Positions 1 to 10,900 of a stretch of 64,000 bases of DNA are shown here, one piece after another. Below the pieces are notes generated by a model. The model ran no database searches and was not told the DNA's origin. It worked only from the letters and a program-made list of their open reading frames with translations. This DNA comes from Haberlea rhodopensis. Its lineage: Eukaryota > Streptophyta > Magnoliopsida > Lamiales > Gesneriaceae. A program made the position numbers and the translations under genes. The stretch covers positions 4,774,001 through 4,838,000 of the forward strand of contig CAJQUN010000009.1 in assembly GCA_907163345.1 (NCBI GenBank). The letters are read 5' to 3'. The stretch's first letter is position 1; each line of letters opens with the position of its first letter.

Positions 1-1800
1 ATGTTTGTCTTTGTCTTTGGGTAGGAGTTACTTACTGGTGCTCCACCATATAGTGAATGCGTAGGGTTTTTGGGTCTAATCTTTTGGCTATGGTGTTTTT
101 TTAGTTTCTGGGTCACTTTTGGTTTTGGGATGATTGTTCCCCTGATTTTTTTGTTATCGATTGTCTGCTTCATGGTTCCACCTCTTATGAGGCTAAGGTC
201 GTAGTTTTCTTATGGAATATTGGTGGTAGTGGCTTACAGGTGGGCAATGCTGAGCCTGGAGTGCTTGGCGGAGTCCTGACTAATGGGCTACTAGATTTTA
301 TGCGCCACTCAGTGGTGATTCTTGGTCGTTGTATTCCTGTGAGGGATTTGGATACGGGGGCTTGCGTTTTTGTCTGTCTTTTATCAGTTGTTTTTTCCCG
401 TCTATCTTATTTCGTACCTTCATTTATATCGAAAGACAGCTCCTTTTTTCGATCACATCCTGGGTTGAATGGTATGAGGGTATCTGGTTTGCTCATGGTA
501 GGCTCTGCTTTCTCCAGGTCAAGTTCATGTGCGCCTGCAGTGACTTTGCCTTTCCTCCTATTAGCACGCCTCTTCATAGGTGTCTCTTAGTGTTTGCCAA
601 TGTGTTGCATATGTATTTGTTGTTAGTTTGGTTGTTCGTTTGGTCGTGTTTTGGTGGCTTCGGTTACATCTTATTGCATTTGTTCTTTATGCAATTTAAT
701 TCTAGTTTATGATATAACAAAAAGAATTGCTAAAAACAGCAGCAACAACATTTGCCATTCGCCGGCAATGACTAGACAATCCATTTTGTTGGTTACAAAA
801 AAAGTCCGAGTGTAAATAAGATCAATTGTAGAAGCACAAGAATGTGTAGTGTGATGACTTCCAGACTCAAATCATATTACATCATACCATGCACCTTAGG
901 TTGAGGTCGAACAATGCAATTGTCTTCCATGATATCTAAAAGGCACAAACAATGATAGAAGATAGACAAACGGATAAAAAACAAACAAATGAATAAGCTC
1001 TCTTAACAATATCCGACATAGAAACCCATCGATCTTAGAACACCATTGGATGACAAACAAAGCCTAAATGCCCATAAGTCAAAGCCAAAATTTGCAAAAC
1101 CAACAGTGAAACATAACAATATTGAATATAACAAAAACCAGAAAATCAAGGGCATTAACCTCCACCCAAGTACAAAAGCAAACATATGATTCAACAAAGA
1201 AATGATATGATAAGATAATATAGTTGTAGCCAAAAATACCAAAATGGGAGAAAAAACACGAAATAATATCCGTATGCAAAAGAAAGTTTGGTATTCTCCT
1301 AACCAACGAGCGTTCGATCTAAGGATAATCATTGTGGTCGGCGGGGTTGCAGAGCAATCACCGTCGCTGATAACGGAGGCATCGGTGAACGGTAATGACC
1401 AACTGGCTTTGAGAGAGAAAATCCAAAAGAGCCTCCAGGATGTCTCTTATGGACAGATCTCTAATTTCCTTCCCGATCTAGGGTAAAAAGAAAAGCGTCG
1501 CCACATCCGAAGAGAGGATGAAATATTGCATTATACGCTGAAACAGCTCCATAACCCAGCCAAAAGCAAAAGTGATAGGCATTATAAGCAGGAAATGGGG
1601 GACGAAGGTTAAAACTAAAGCCAAAAGAACGCAGATTTGGCCAGCTGAGAAATCTTCTCCATGAAGGAAACAAGAACTCTCATGGAAAGAACCAGTGAGA
1701 ACTGCAGCAAAGACCAATTCGACAACTTTGATAATTGTCAGATTATCCCTGGCAACTTCGGTAATACAAATTTTGATAATACCCATGTCCTGTTAATAAA
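1..1800. other. unassigned region, no gene recognised
   Basis: Overlapping open frames exist on both strands (for example 240-712 plus and 1003-1332 minus), but none matches a family I recognise. They overlap each other out of frame and show no splice-consistent continuation. The first 700 bases are rich in T and G on the plus strand, which can occur in the 3' part of a LINE, but no reverse transcriptase or poly(A) tail is visible. I treat the stretch as intergenic or as an old, unidentifiable transposon. Confidence 0.4.
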
Positions 1801-1879
1801 TTATAAACTCACATTTTATTCCACAAACTATTTATAATCAGCGAAAAAATAATGATAAGCTACCATAAATTTTTCACAA

Positions 1880-2013
1880 AAATATATATTTTATATAAAA
1901 ATTGAATTAACCGAAAAAATTACAAAAAATGATTATATAAGCAAGTGAAAAATATATATTTTATATAAAAATTGAATTAACCGAAAAAATTACAAAAAAT
2001 GATTATATAAGCA
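1880..2013. repeat. 70-bp tandem duplication
   Basis: An AT-rich block starting AATATATATTTTATATAAAA at 1881 is repeated almost perfectly at 1951, a period of 70 bases. Both copies include the run ending GATTATATAAGCAA. There are two copies and no coding potential. It is probably a recent slippage or unequal-exchange product. Confidence 0.85.
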
Positions 2014-2199
2014 AAAAGCATGTACACGGAAGCTCTGATACATATAATTATTGTGTTAACATCATGTTAATATAATATACACCGTTGAACAAGTCATATC
2101 CATCACATGCACGTCCATAATTCAAAAAACAAAAAAAAAAAAAGATCTGCTAACATATAAATTAATAATAATCGATGCTTTCATGTATGATACCAACTG

Positions 2200-3130
2200 T
2201 GAGGACATATTCCTAATCAAGTGTTTAATTATCACATAATGATTATGTTATTTGTAAACAACGGAATATTATTAAAAAAAATTATGCCAACAAGTGGCTC
2301 TAAAAATTTCGGCATGACCTCCCCGCATGAGGGGCATACAAAAAAAAAATGAAACGCACAAAAATCATATCACAGTGCAGCAAGTAAATACATAGTATCA
2401 TAGCATGCATCATAGGCATCCAGCACATAATATGTACTAAAAATATTTACATCATACCATAGCATGCACAATAAGTCCCCAACACACATCTCATACTCAA
2501 AATATTTACATAATACCATCAGCAGTAAGTACACACCGAATATTAACTAAAATCATGACTGAAGTGAAATAAACTTAATTTACATGGTTAAACTATCCAG
2601 GACACATCCTGGTATACTTAACTATCCTACGATTGGGATAGACAAAAGAAACAACCTCAGGATGGCTTCCCTCAAGCATTCCCTCCTTGGGATTCTGGTT
2701 ACATGTAATACCTATCATTGTCCACACACAAAGACAACAACATCCCCCTTAGGGGTGAGCCAAAGCCTAATATGAAACTATCAAGTAAATATAACATGTA
2801 TCTATAAAATGTGATAGATGATGCAATGCAATGCAATGTAATGCAATGCATGTAAGGTACAATGAATCGAAATCTCAAGATACCAAACTATCGGAGGCCA
2901 AAGAAAGGTATCATCAATCAATATCAAGCTCGAGCATAGGGTGACAACACACACACTTTGCACTAGGAGAATCATCATGTGTTGTGCTCGTCATCCCTTG
3001 TGTCTAGGTCCGATAGCAACGCGCATGACTACAGTCGATACCTAAACTGCCTGTCATCACCGTGCCAACCATCCCGACACTCAAAGTAAGTCAACTCAGT
3101 TATCATCATGGATATCAAAGAAATAGATAG
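2200..3130. repeat. degenerate LTR-like intergenic sequence
   Basis: This stretch has no convincing open frame. It contains TTTCGGCATGACCTCCCCGC near 2310, a phrase I associate with Ty3/gypsy LTRs of plants, followed by repeats of ATCATACCATAGCATGCA-type sequence (2395-2520). An ATGCA-type microsatellite lies at 2818-2853. The family assignment rests on wording alone. No LTR ends, primer site or target duplication could be found. Confidence 0.3.
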
Positions 3131-3169
3131 ATGATCGATATAATAAAATATATAGAGAAGATTATTTGT

Positions 3170-3341
3170 TGGTGGCGAATAGGGGCGTAATTAGCATTTC
3201 AAACCAGGTGGGCAAAATCCAAATAAAATTTACAGTAAGCAAAGTATATTATTTTTTTACAATAAAATAAAAAAATTAATGTCATTTTTATTTTTTTTGC
3301 TGGGCTTTTGTCCCCCATGTAGTTACGCCCTTGGTGGGGAA
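3170..3341. mobile_element. small MITE (element 3180-3331) with imperfect 10-bp target duplication
   Basis: The ends TAGGGGCGTAATTA (from 3180) and its approximate reverse complement GTAGTTACGCCCT (to 3331) form short terminal inverted repeats around about 150 bases of AT-rich DNA. The flanks TGGTGGCGAA (3170-3179) and TGGTGGGGAA (3332-3341) match at nine of ten positions, as expected for a target-site duplication. The 9-10 base length suggests a Mutator-type non-autonomous element, although the termini also resemble hAT elements. No coding capacity. Confidence 0.55.
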
Positions 3342-4182
3342 GTAATTGTTGATTAACATTCAATTTAAAAGCTTGTAAGAGATTGGACTTTTTATCTGAA
3401 AATGAAAAATAAGCTGTACTAAATTATTATTTTTCAATATTTTCGTTTCTTGTAAGCCTTAAGAATTTTAAAAATAAATAAATATTGGACACAAGATGTG
3501 CATTTCCAACATATACATTTTTTTAAGTCTTCATGCATCATAGTTGCTAGATTATACTAATATTCAAGATCTTATAGTAATTTTGTTAGCTAAAATTTTA
3601 TTAAATTATGAATGAAAAAGTTACTGAGTCATTAAATTTCTCCATTTTATAAGACTGATGTTGTCCTTAAAAACATTATCATTGGGTGCAGTATCAAGCA
3701 TCTTATGGCACTTTCAAAATAAAAAACGACGTATGACGCTTGATTCTGTCCCAAAAAAACGATGTCGTTGGAGACAACATCAAATGTCATTCCCTATTAG
3801 ACCAACTTCAATACATATTTTTTTTCCGACCCTTTTATTGTGTGAAAAAAAAAGTATTTTTCTTTCATATCATCCAAGTCAACCATTGAATCTTAAGACT
3901 CAAAATATCTAGAGAATTTCCAGTCTTGACTGCTGAAAATAAATTTTCTACCCTATGGTGTTTGACTTCACTACCATTTTCCTTAGGCAAATACAAAAGT
4001 CGCCGTGCTCTTATATAATGTATTCTTAAACTCATTACGTTTGCGTAAATTCAGGTCCACACAGAATACCGACTCCATATTTCTTTCTTCCATTTTTATA
4101 TTTCTGGGGTTTATTTATACTCAGTAATATATAGCAAAAGAGTGCAAGCTTTTTGATCAAAATCTCTTTTCTTAACAAAAAA
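3342..4182. other. upstream region of the calmodulin-like gene
   Basis: No gene recognised. A candidate TATA box (TTATATAATG, about 4011-4020) lies roughly 165 bases before the calmodulin-like start codon. It would allow a short 5' leader with transcription starting near 4040-4050. The rest is AT-rich, and an open frame at 3658-3912 has no family resemblance. Confidence 0.35.
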
Positions 4183-5043
4183 ATGGTTGATTCATTGACA
4201 CAAGTGGAGATTGCTGAGTTTCGGGAAGCCTTCTGCCTCATCGACAAAGATTCAGATGGTCAGTTTAATTCTTTGGAATAAATATGACTCTAATTTCTTG
4301 AAATTGCATTATGGTATAATTTCTACGATTAAATTAGTTTAGATTATTTATATTTAGTTTCTGATTATTGGGATTTCTAATAATTTTTTGAAGGGCTGAT
4401 CACTGTGGAAGAATTGTCATCAGCGATTCAGTCTTTGAATGAACATCCAACGCATGAAGAGATTCAAGAAATGATGAATGAGGTTGATGCAGATGGAGAT
4501 GGTACTGCAAATTTTGATAAGTTCCTGGGCATTATGGCAAGAAAAATGAAGGTGATAAAAATAATAAATAATAATAAATAATCGATATAAGATCTTTAAT
4601 TTTTAATAAATTGAATTTATTTAAGTTTTTAAAATTATTTCCACAAACAATATTATAAGTCCTTCGAAAAAATAAAAAGTTTTGAGAAATAACTGGCATT
4701 ATTGTAAACAAATTGAAGGAAAATGTGGCGGATGAGCTAAAAGAAGCTTTCAAAGTATTTGATAGAGATCAGGATGGATTCATATCTGCCTATGAGGTGA
4801 ACATATTTTCTTCACATTTATTAAATAATTATTATTACAATATTTAATATCAATTAAATGCCCTTTGACTTTTTCCACATAATGTTTAATTATTATATGC
4901 AGTTGAGAAATGTGATGATAAATTTGGGAGAAAGACTAACAGATGAAGAAGCAGAACAGATGATTAGAGAGGCTGATCTTGATGGAGATGGCCTTGTTAG
5001 CTATGAAGAATTTGTGAGGATGATGATAACTTCATCCTCTTAG
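4183..5043 (+). CDS. calmodulin-like protein (CML8/CML11 type), four EF-hands
   Basis: Four exons joined by GT-AG introns: 4183-4258, 4394-4551, 4719-4796 and 4903-5043. They encode 150 residues, close to the usual 150 or so of Arabidopsis CML8 and CML11, which it resembles most. It is a soluble calcium sensor expected to bind target helices when calcium-loaded. Loop 1 (DKDSDGLITVEE), loop 3 (DRDQDGFISAYE) and loop 4 (DLDGDGLVSYEE) have all the ligand positions. Loop 2 (DADGDGTANFDK) has lysine instead of glutamate at position 12 and alanine at position 8, so it is probably weak or dead for calcium. The helix before loop 1 reads FREAFCLID, where most relatives have phenylalanine before the first aspartate. 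The ATG chosen is the first in frame after a stop-containing leader, and splicing is phase-consistent throughout. No signal peptide or lipidation site is visible. Confidence 0.93.
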
Positions 5044-5424
5044 TATTATAATTATTATTAATGTATTTTTTCCCATAGATTTATTTATGTTTTGTTAAAA
5101 TAATAAGTTTTTATGTCTTAGTACTTAGTAGTTTAATTTGGTTTTATTTCCACGCATTTGTATTACAAAAACCAAGACATTGTGATATACTTTAGTTAAG
5201 ATTATTCTAATTAAGGAGTGTATTTGTTATAGAGCTTTAATGACTCTTACTGACTTTTTTTTTAACGCGTATATTTTTATAGAGTTGGTAGATTTTTATT
5301 AACTTTCATAGAGTGTCATATAGTTGTAAAATGTTTTCAGACATCTACTATCTCATACAATTTCATCAATTTAGCTTAAAATGCAACTCAGAATTTGGAT
5401 CAGTACATTCTCCTACATCAACAT

Positions 5425-5572
5425 GCGGGTTTGTTTGATGATGTCCTTAAGGGTAGTGCTCATAGGGGCATCATCACCATTCATTTGAAATCTTTTTTTA
5501 AAAGGAAAAAAAAGATTCCATTTGAATGGTGAATGTTGCTCTTGAGGGCAGCAACAAAGTTTCCCAACATGC
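5425..5572. mobile_element. fold-back (MITE-like) element, copy 1
   Basis: Two arms of about 45-55 bases are inverted around a loop of T and A runs near 5497-5510. The left arm includes GGGGCATCATCACCATTCAT and the right arm reads GATTCCATTTGAATGGTGAA. A second copy with the same arms lies at 30825-30965. The matching arms and the two unrelated locations suggest a small non-autonomous hairpin element. No target duplication could be fixed. Confidence 0.6.
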
Positions 5573-5725
5573 GGTAGAGAGTTTGTGTTGCCGGTGATTT
5601 TATCATTTGTTTTTTTCTCAACTACCTGCTGACTTGTGAATTAAAATTTATATATAGGTTCAATATGACAATATCTGCTATTTTAGATAGTCTTTTCCCC
5701 TTGAAATACTGAAGGAAGCATTGGT
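5572..5725 (+). pseudogene. stray partial copy of PP2C-kinase exon 3
   Basis: Sequence from 5656 (AGGTTCAATATGACAATATC) to about 5720 closely matches exon 3 of the PP2C-kinase gene (9014-9085), including the splice acceptor. It encodes the same short stretch with TISAIL and LEILKEAL-type wording but carries changes and then loses similarity. The preceding bases (GCGGTAGAGAGTTTGTGTTG, 5575-5594) also resemble intron 2 of that gene (about 8787-8806). It lies 3.3 kb upstream in the same orientation, next to the fold-back element. No other exon of the gene was found here. Confidence 0.7.
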
Positions 5726-7913
5726 AGTTAAAGAAATGAATGAAGTAAATTCTGAGGAAAAGCTTCTCATTTCATTGATCAAAGCTTTGCTACAATGTAT
5801 ATATACAAAAGTATAATGAATAAGAATTTGACACATGTAGCTAAATTTATCTTGTTGTTTAACAAATTCAACAGCGTAAAAAAACATGTTTTCTAGACAA
5901 TTACTTTATGTAAATATTCCTTTATTCCAAATGCATTTCCACAGTATGTTGGTGCGCATGGGCTTGACAGAGACATACGAGACTTGTTTTTATCGCCCTT
6001 TAATTCATGTGCTTGTAATCCTTTATCTTGCCCTCTCAAGCTCAATAGGGGTTGGCAACCGATGTCGAGCTTGGACCTGAAACGAAGAATTACAGTCAGC
6101 GAGGGACATGTTGTATTGAGCTTAAGTTTGATAATACTTTAGTTCGTGCATTGAGAAGCGGATTTGCACTGAGTAATGCTGCTAATATTATCATACCATA
6201 GCACAAGAACATGAGACTGTAGTACAAATAATTCAGATAAAAGGAACTGGATCCATGATAATTTAGAGGTTGCATTAGCAAGGCTACGATACTCGCTTCC
6301 ATACTAGATCTAAAGACAACCAGTTGTTACTTTAAACTCCGAGATATGGGGGAAATCCCCAAAGGACAAGCAAAACCCCGACGTAGGCCTTCGATCATCG
6401 GGATCACTGGCTCAGTCTGCATCACAACAACCACGACGAGTGGATTTATAAGTTTCATTTAGGCAAATGTCATAGTCAAGTGTGCCATTGACGTATCACA
6501 GAATTTGTTTAACTGCTTTTCAAAGAGAGTGCAAAGGATTATGCATAAATTGGCAGAATTTGTTCTCGCTAAATGCAATATCAAATACCGAAGAGCTTAG
6601 TTCGAGTGAGAAGTAGAGACATATATACACTTTGCTCATAGCACTAAAAATATCTATAAATAAATTCATTACAATCTGATATGTCTTCATAATTTAGAAC
6701 TCTTTACTGTTACTCACTTCGTTTTGTATAATCATCATTCATCAAGTAACAAATGATTGGACTAAATAAATTATAATCTTTCCAAAATTTCAAATAACCG
6801 AATTGGCTAGTGGAGACCATGACATCGATCTCCGTCTCATTTACTATAATGAGATATCAAAGTTAATTTGCATTCAAAATGTTGCCGCATAGATAATTGA
6901 GCTTTTATTTTCACCTGAATCCAAATGAAAATATACATATATTATCAAAATGCGACCGAACTGAGCAAGTGTGCAACCGATACAATGAACTATGCGACTG
7001 AGTGGAGGTTTGTGCGACCGAAACAATGGACTATGCGACTGAGTGGAGGTTTGAGTGCGATCGAAACAATGGACCGTACGACCGAAACATTGAATTGTGC
7101 GACCAGTTTAATTATGTGTGAACGATATTACAGAGCTTGCGACTTCTAAATCGACCAAATGGCACCATATTTTGCAAAGAAATTCAAACGATAATTACTC
7201 AAATAATACGACTCAAATTCGAAAACAAATCTTCAATCATAAATTGAATGAGAGAAAAAAAAAATACCAACCGGACCATTTTCACCGTCCATGCGAAAAA
7301 AAAAAAAATTTAATATTATCAATACTTTAAAAAATTTCTTTCGAAAATGAGGCTATATAGTATAATTGTTATCTCAACGTCATCATCTTTATCACTTCAA
7401 CAACGTTCTCAATTATCAGCTCGTTAATTACATCTTTGCAGTTATATTATTTTCTTTCTAATATATATATTTATAAAAAAATTAATATATGTTAAATTAA
7501 TATGATTTTCCTCAATCCCAAATCTATATATTTATAAAAATTTAACAGTAAAATATGTTCAAACTCTTTATTTTATTAAAAATCTTATATTAAAAAGTTA
7601 ACTTTCTTTAAAATACGATAGCGAAATCGCAATCGTAACCAACGATTCATAAATTATAATCGAAACCATTTGCAAATATCAAGGTTAATGATGGAGCTTT
7701 TTTAAACCTAACCGGCGGTTCGATCCGTGTTCATGTCTACAGCAAAAAGTCTCTCCCCAAATTTTCTCCTAATATGTGAGTTACAACGACATAAATTTGA
7801 CTAATGTAGCTTACTAGATGAACAAAATCCTCTCTTCCTCTTATGAATCCCAAAATATCCAATCTTTTCGATATGGTCGCCTCTCTCCATGAATTGGATT
7901 TTAGATCTGGAAG
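5726..7913. other. intergenic region with a short tandem repeat
   Basis: No gene recognised. A frame at 5944-6120 beginning YVGAHGLDRDIRDLF could be an old coding fragment, but I cannot name it. At about 6952-7105 a unit of roughly 45 bases containing CTATGCGACTGAGTGGAGGT is repeated two to three times with GCGACCGAAACAATGG between copies. The rest, including 7340-7680, is AT-rich without visible structure. The last 200 bases should hold the promoter of the PP2C-kinase gene, but I see no clear TATA box. Confidence 0.35.
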
Positions 7914-10900
7914 ATGAAGTCAGCCAAATCCTCGTTATTGTTAACCCTAATTTTAGGATTTGTGCTTGGCATCGCCGGAGAATCTCTAACTTGTCTGACG
8001 GTTTACAGAGAAGGCGGTGCACCTGCGGTGTTTCAATCCCCAAAATGCCCTCGTTGGAAGCCCTCTACTTTCAAGTCCGACACCAACACCCAATCGTCTT
8101 CCCCCACGTGCCAGTCCTCGATGCTTCGAGGCCGCCGGAAGACCATGGAGGATCGCACTATCTGCTCGTTCGAACTTCGTATTCCTTTCCCCGGTTGAGT
8201 AATGTTAAATATAGCGAAGTATTATGTTTTCTTTTGTTGCGGGATTATGTTGACATATCTTGGTGATTTGTTTATGTTGTTGCAGGGCCTAAGGGGATTA
8301 AAGTAATAAATGTTAGAATGATGGCCGTCTTCGATGGACATAACGGTTCAGAAGCGAGTCAGATGGCCTCGGACTTGCTGTTGGAGTATTTTATTTTGCA
8401 TACTTACTTTCTTCTCGACACCACTTATTCGATTTTATCACGAAATTTTGTCTGGCTGCTGCCGAGTAAGGGAGAAGACATTCCCGCTTTCCGCAAGATC
8501 GAGTGGAATGATGATACCAATGGGCAAATCTTGGATCTTGGAAGGTCGTTATTTTTCGAAGGCTTTTTGGGAAACGAGTTTATAAGTCGATTACTGAAAA
8601 GAATTAATGTATGAATATGATGCTAGGTCCACTGTCCTACGACGGCTCGTAAAGTAATCTGAAAATCGACAATCTATTTTAATTTTTATTATATTATCAG
8701 CAAAACCATACTCAAGGATCTTTAAAAAAAAATTCCTTTGGAAATTGCTGAAGTATATCGTTTTTGTCTCTTCTTCATACTTCCGCTTGCGGCAGAGAGT
8801 TTCTGTTGCTGCTGAAAAGTTTTTTTTTTTTGTGCCATTCTTGAATAATACTTGATATGGCTTCTGTGGAATGGCTGTTGGCGTATTATTTCCTTTGTTT
8901 TGGTTGGACATTTTTCTGTTCGCTATCTTTATCAATGAATGATTGCAGTTAGAAGTTCTATTGTTTTTCTCCATTGTCCTGTTGAATTGTGATGTAAATT
9001 GAAATTGATGTACAGGTTCAAGGTGGCAATATCTGCTATTTTAGATGGATCGTACCCTCTTGAAATATTGAAGGAAGCGTTGCTGAGGGCAATCCATGAT
9101 ATAGATACAACATTTTCTCAGGTGAGTAATTAATATATGGATGTAATAAACTTTCTTAAATAACTAGATTCTCATTATTTCTTATCTCGCCCACTTGATG
9201 TTTAAAGGATGCATATAGGTACAACCTCGATTCTGGCACTACAGCTACAGTTGTACTTCTAGCAGATACTCAAATTCTAGTAGCCAATGTCGGAGACTCG
9301 AAGGCATTTTTGTGCTCTGAAGTATATCAGTCTCCTTTTGAGGCTAAAGGTCATACCCTCTTATGCCTTATTACAAAACTGCAGCAAAGATCCTGATTCT
9401 CACGTCTTTTAAAATATGGCCCTAGTAGAAAACATGATTTCATTTTCAAACAATAGCGTTATCCATTTTTTATACAAATTGATGGTCAGCGACACTGAAA
9501 GGATTTTTTAATGGTACAATTACTTGTTCGTACAAATTGCAGCAACTGTATTCAGAATAGTCAGGCAGAGAAGAGATACCGATGCTTCTCCGTCCTTAAA
9601 GGATTACCATCGCTTAAAATCGGAAGCCTCTAACGGATGGGTGTTTTTGATTGCTAAGGAACTGACAAATGATCACCACCCTGATAGAGAAGATGAAAGA
9701 TCCCGGGTGGAATCTGCTGGAGGTCATATTTCTAGGTGGGGTGGTGTAGCTCGTGTGAACGGCGAGTTGGCTGTATCTAGAGCAATTGGAGACATACGCT
9801 TTAAAAGGTTTGATGATTTTCAGAATTTATTCTTCTAAATGATACTTTTAAAATCCTTCTAGTATATCTAAACCGAAAGAGCTGGAAAATACGCGGCCTC
9901 TTATTTAACCATCTGGTTGTGGATAGTTCTGGTGTAATTTCTGTACCTGAGGTGACAGAATGGCGACCTTTGACAGCCAATGACAGCTATGTAATTGCTG
10001 CATCTGATGGTGTTTTTGAAAAGCTTAGCCCCCAAGATATTTGTGATCTATTATGGGAACCACTTTCTCATTTCATAGTGTCACCAGAGCCTGTTTCTTC
10101 ATGTTCTCATTCATTAGCTGATTGTATTGTCAATACTGCGTTTGAGAGAGGAAGTATGGATAATTTGGCAGCTGCGGCTCTTCCTGTTAGAACATATGGT
10201 TCTTTAGAAACTTTGCTGAAGGAATGGGGTCACAAATCAGGGAAATCTGATTACTCAACAATAGGATATCAAAGACACCTTCACCAAATCTCAGGTGATC
10301 TTTATTATTTAGCTCTTCCAAGAAATTTGTGTTTTACCCGGAGGGAGTTGTGGTAAAATTAACTATTTTTAGTTGTATAAGTTATTGCTATGTATAATTT
10401 GACAAGATTGATATTTATGATAATGAGTAATTATTCTGATTTTGATGCTGTTAATGCATAGATACTCATGTTTATCTAACGTTCCTATGGACTTATATTT
10501 TTGCTTCTGAACTGGTGTTCTCCAACCTTTGTTTCAGATGTACTAATCTTTGCTTTGCTCATTTTGTTAGCTGATGAAAACACTTCAGTAATAATAAAGC
10601 TGCAGCTTCATCCAGATATTGCCAAGTTTGATAGATTATTGGTAAGCATTATACTAAGAGCTCGCAATTCCACGTAAACTATTCAGCAATCCTTGCTTTC
10701 TGTTTTGGTCTGCTTCCTATCTGTATTGCAGCATATGTATCAACTCAAGTTTAAAAAGCACATGTCCTTACTAATGTACACAAGCCATCCAAAACTTTCA
10801 TGTGTATGTACTCCAGCTTCTATTTTTTCGTGCAGATTGTTGATAGTTACTGTGAGTGCATTGTCCCAGTTATGCACACAAACTTAAGCTACCACATGAG

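Noticed and set aside
240..712. Two overlapping frames of 116 and 127 codons at the window start
   Set aside because: They overlap out of frame and have no recognisable domain, splice partner or conserved motif. They are kept only as part of an unassigned region.
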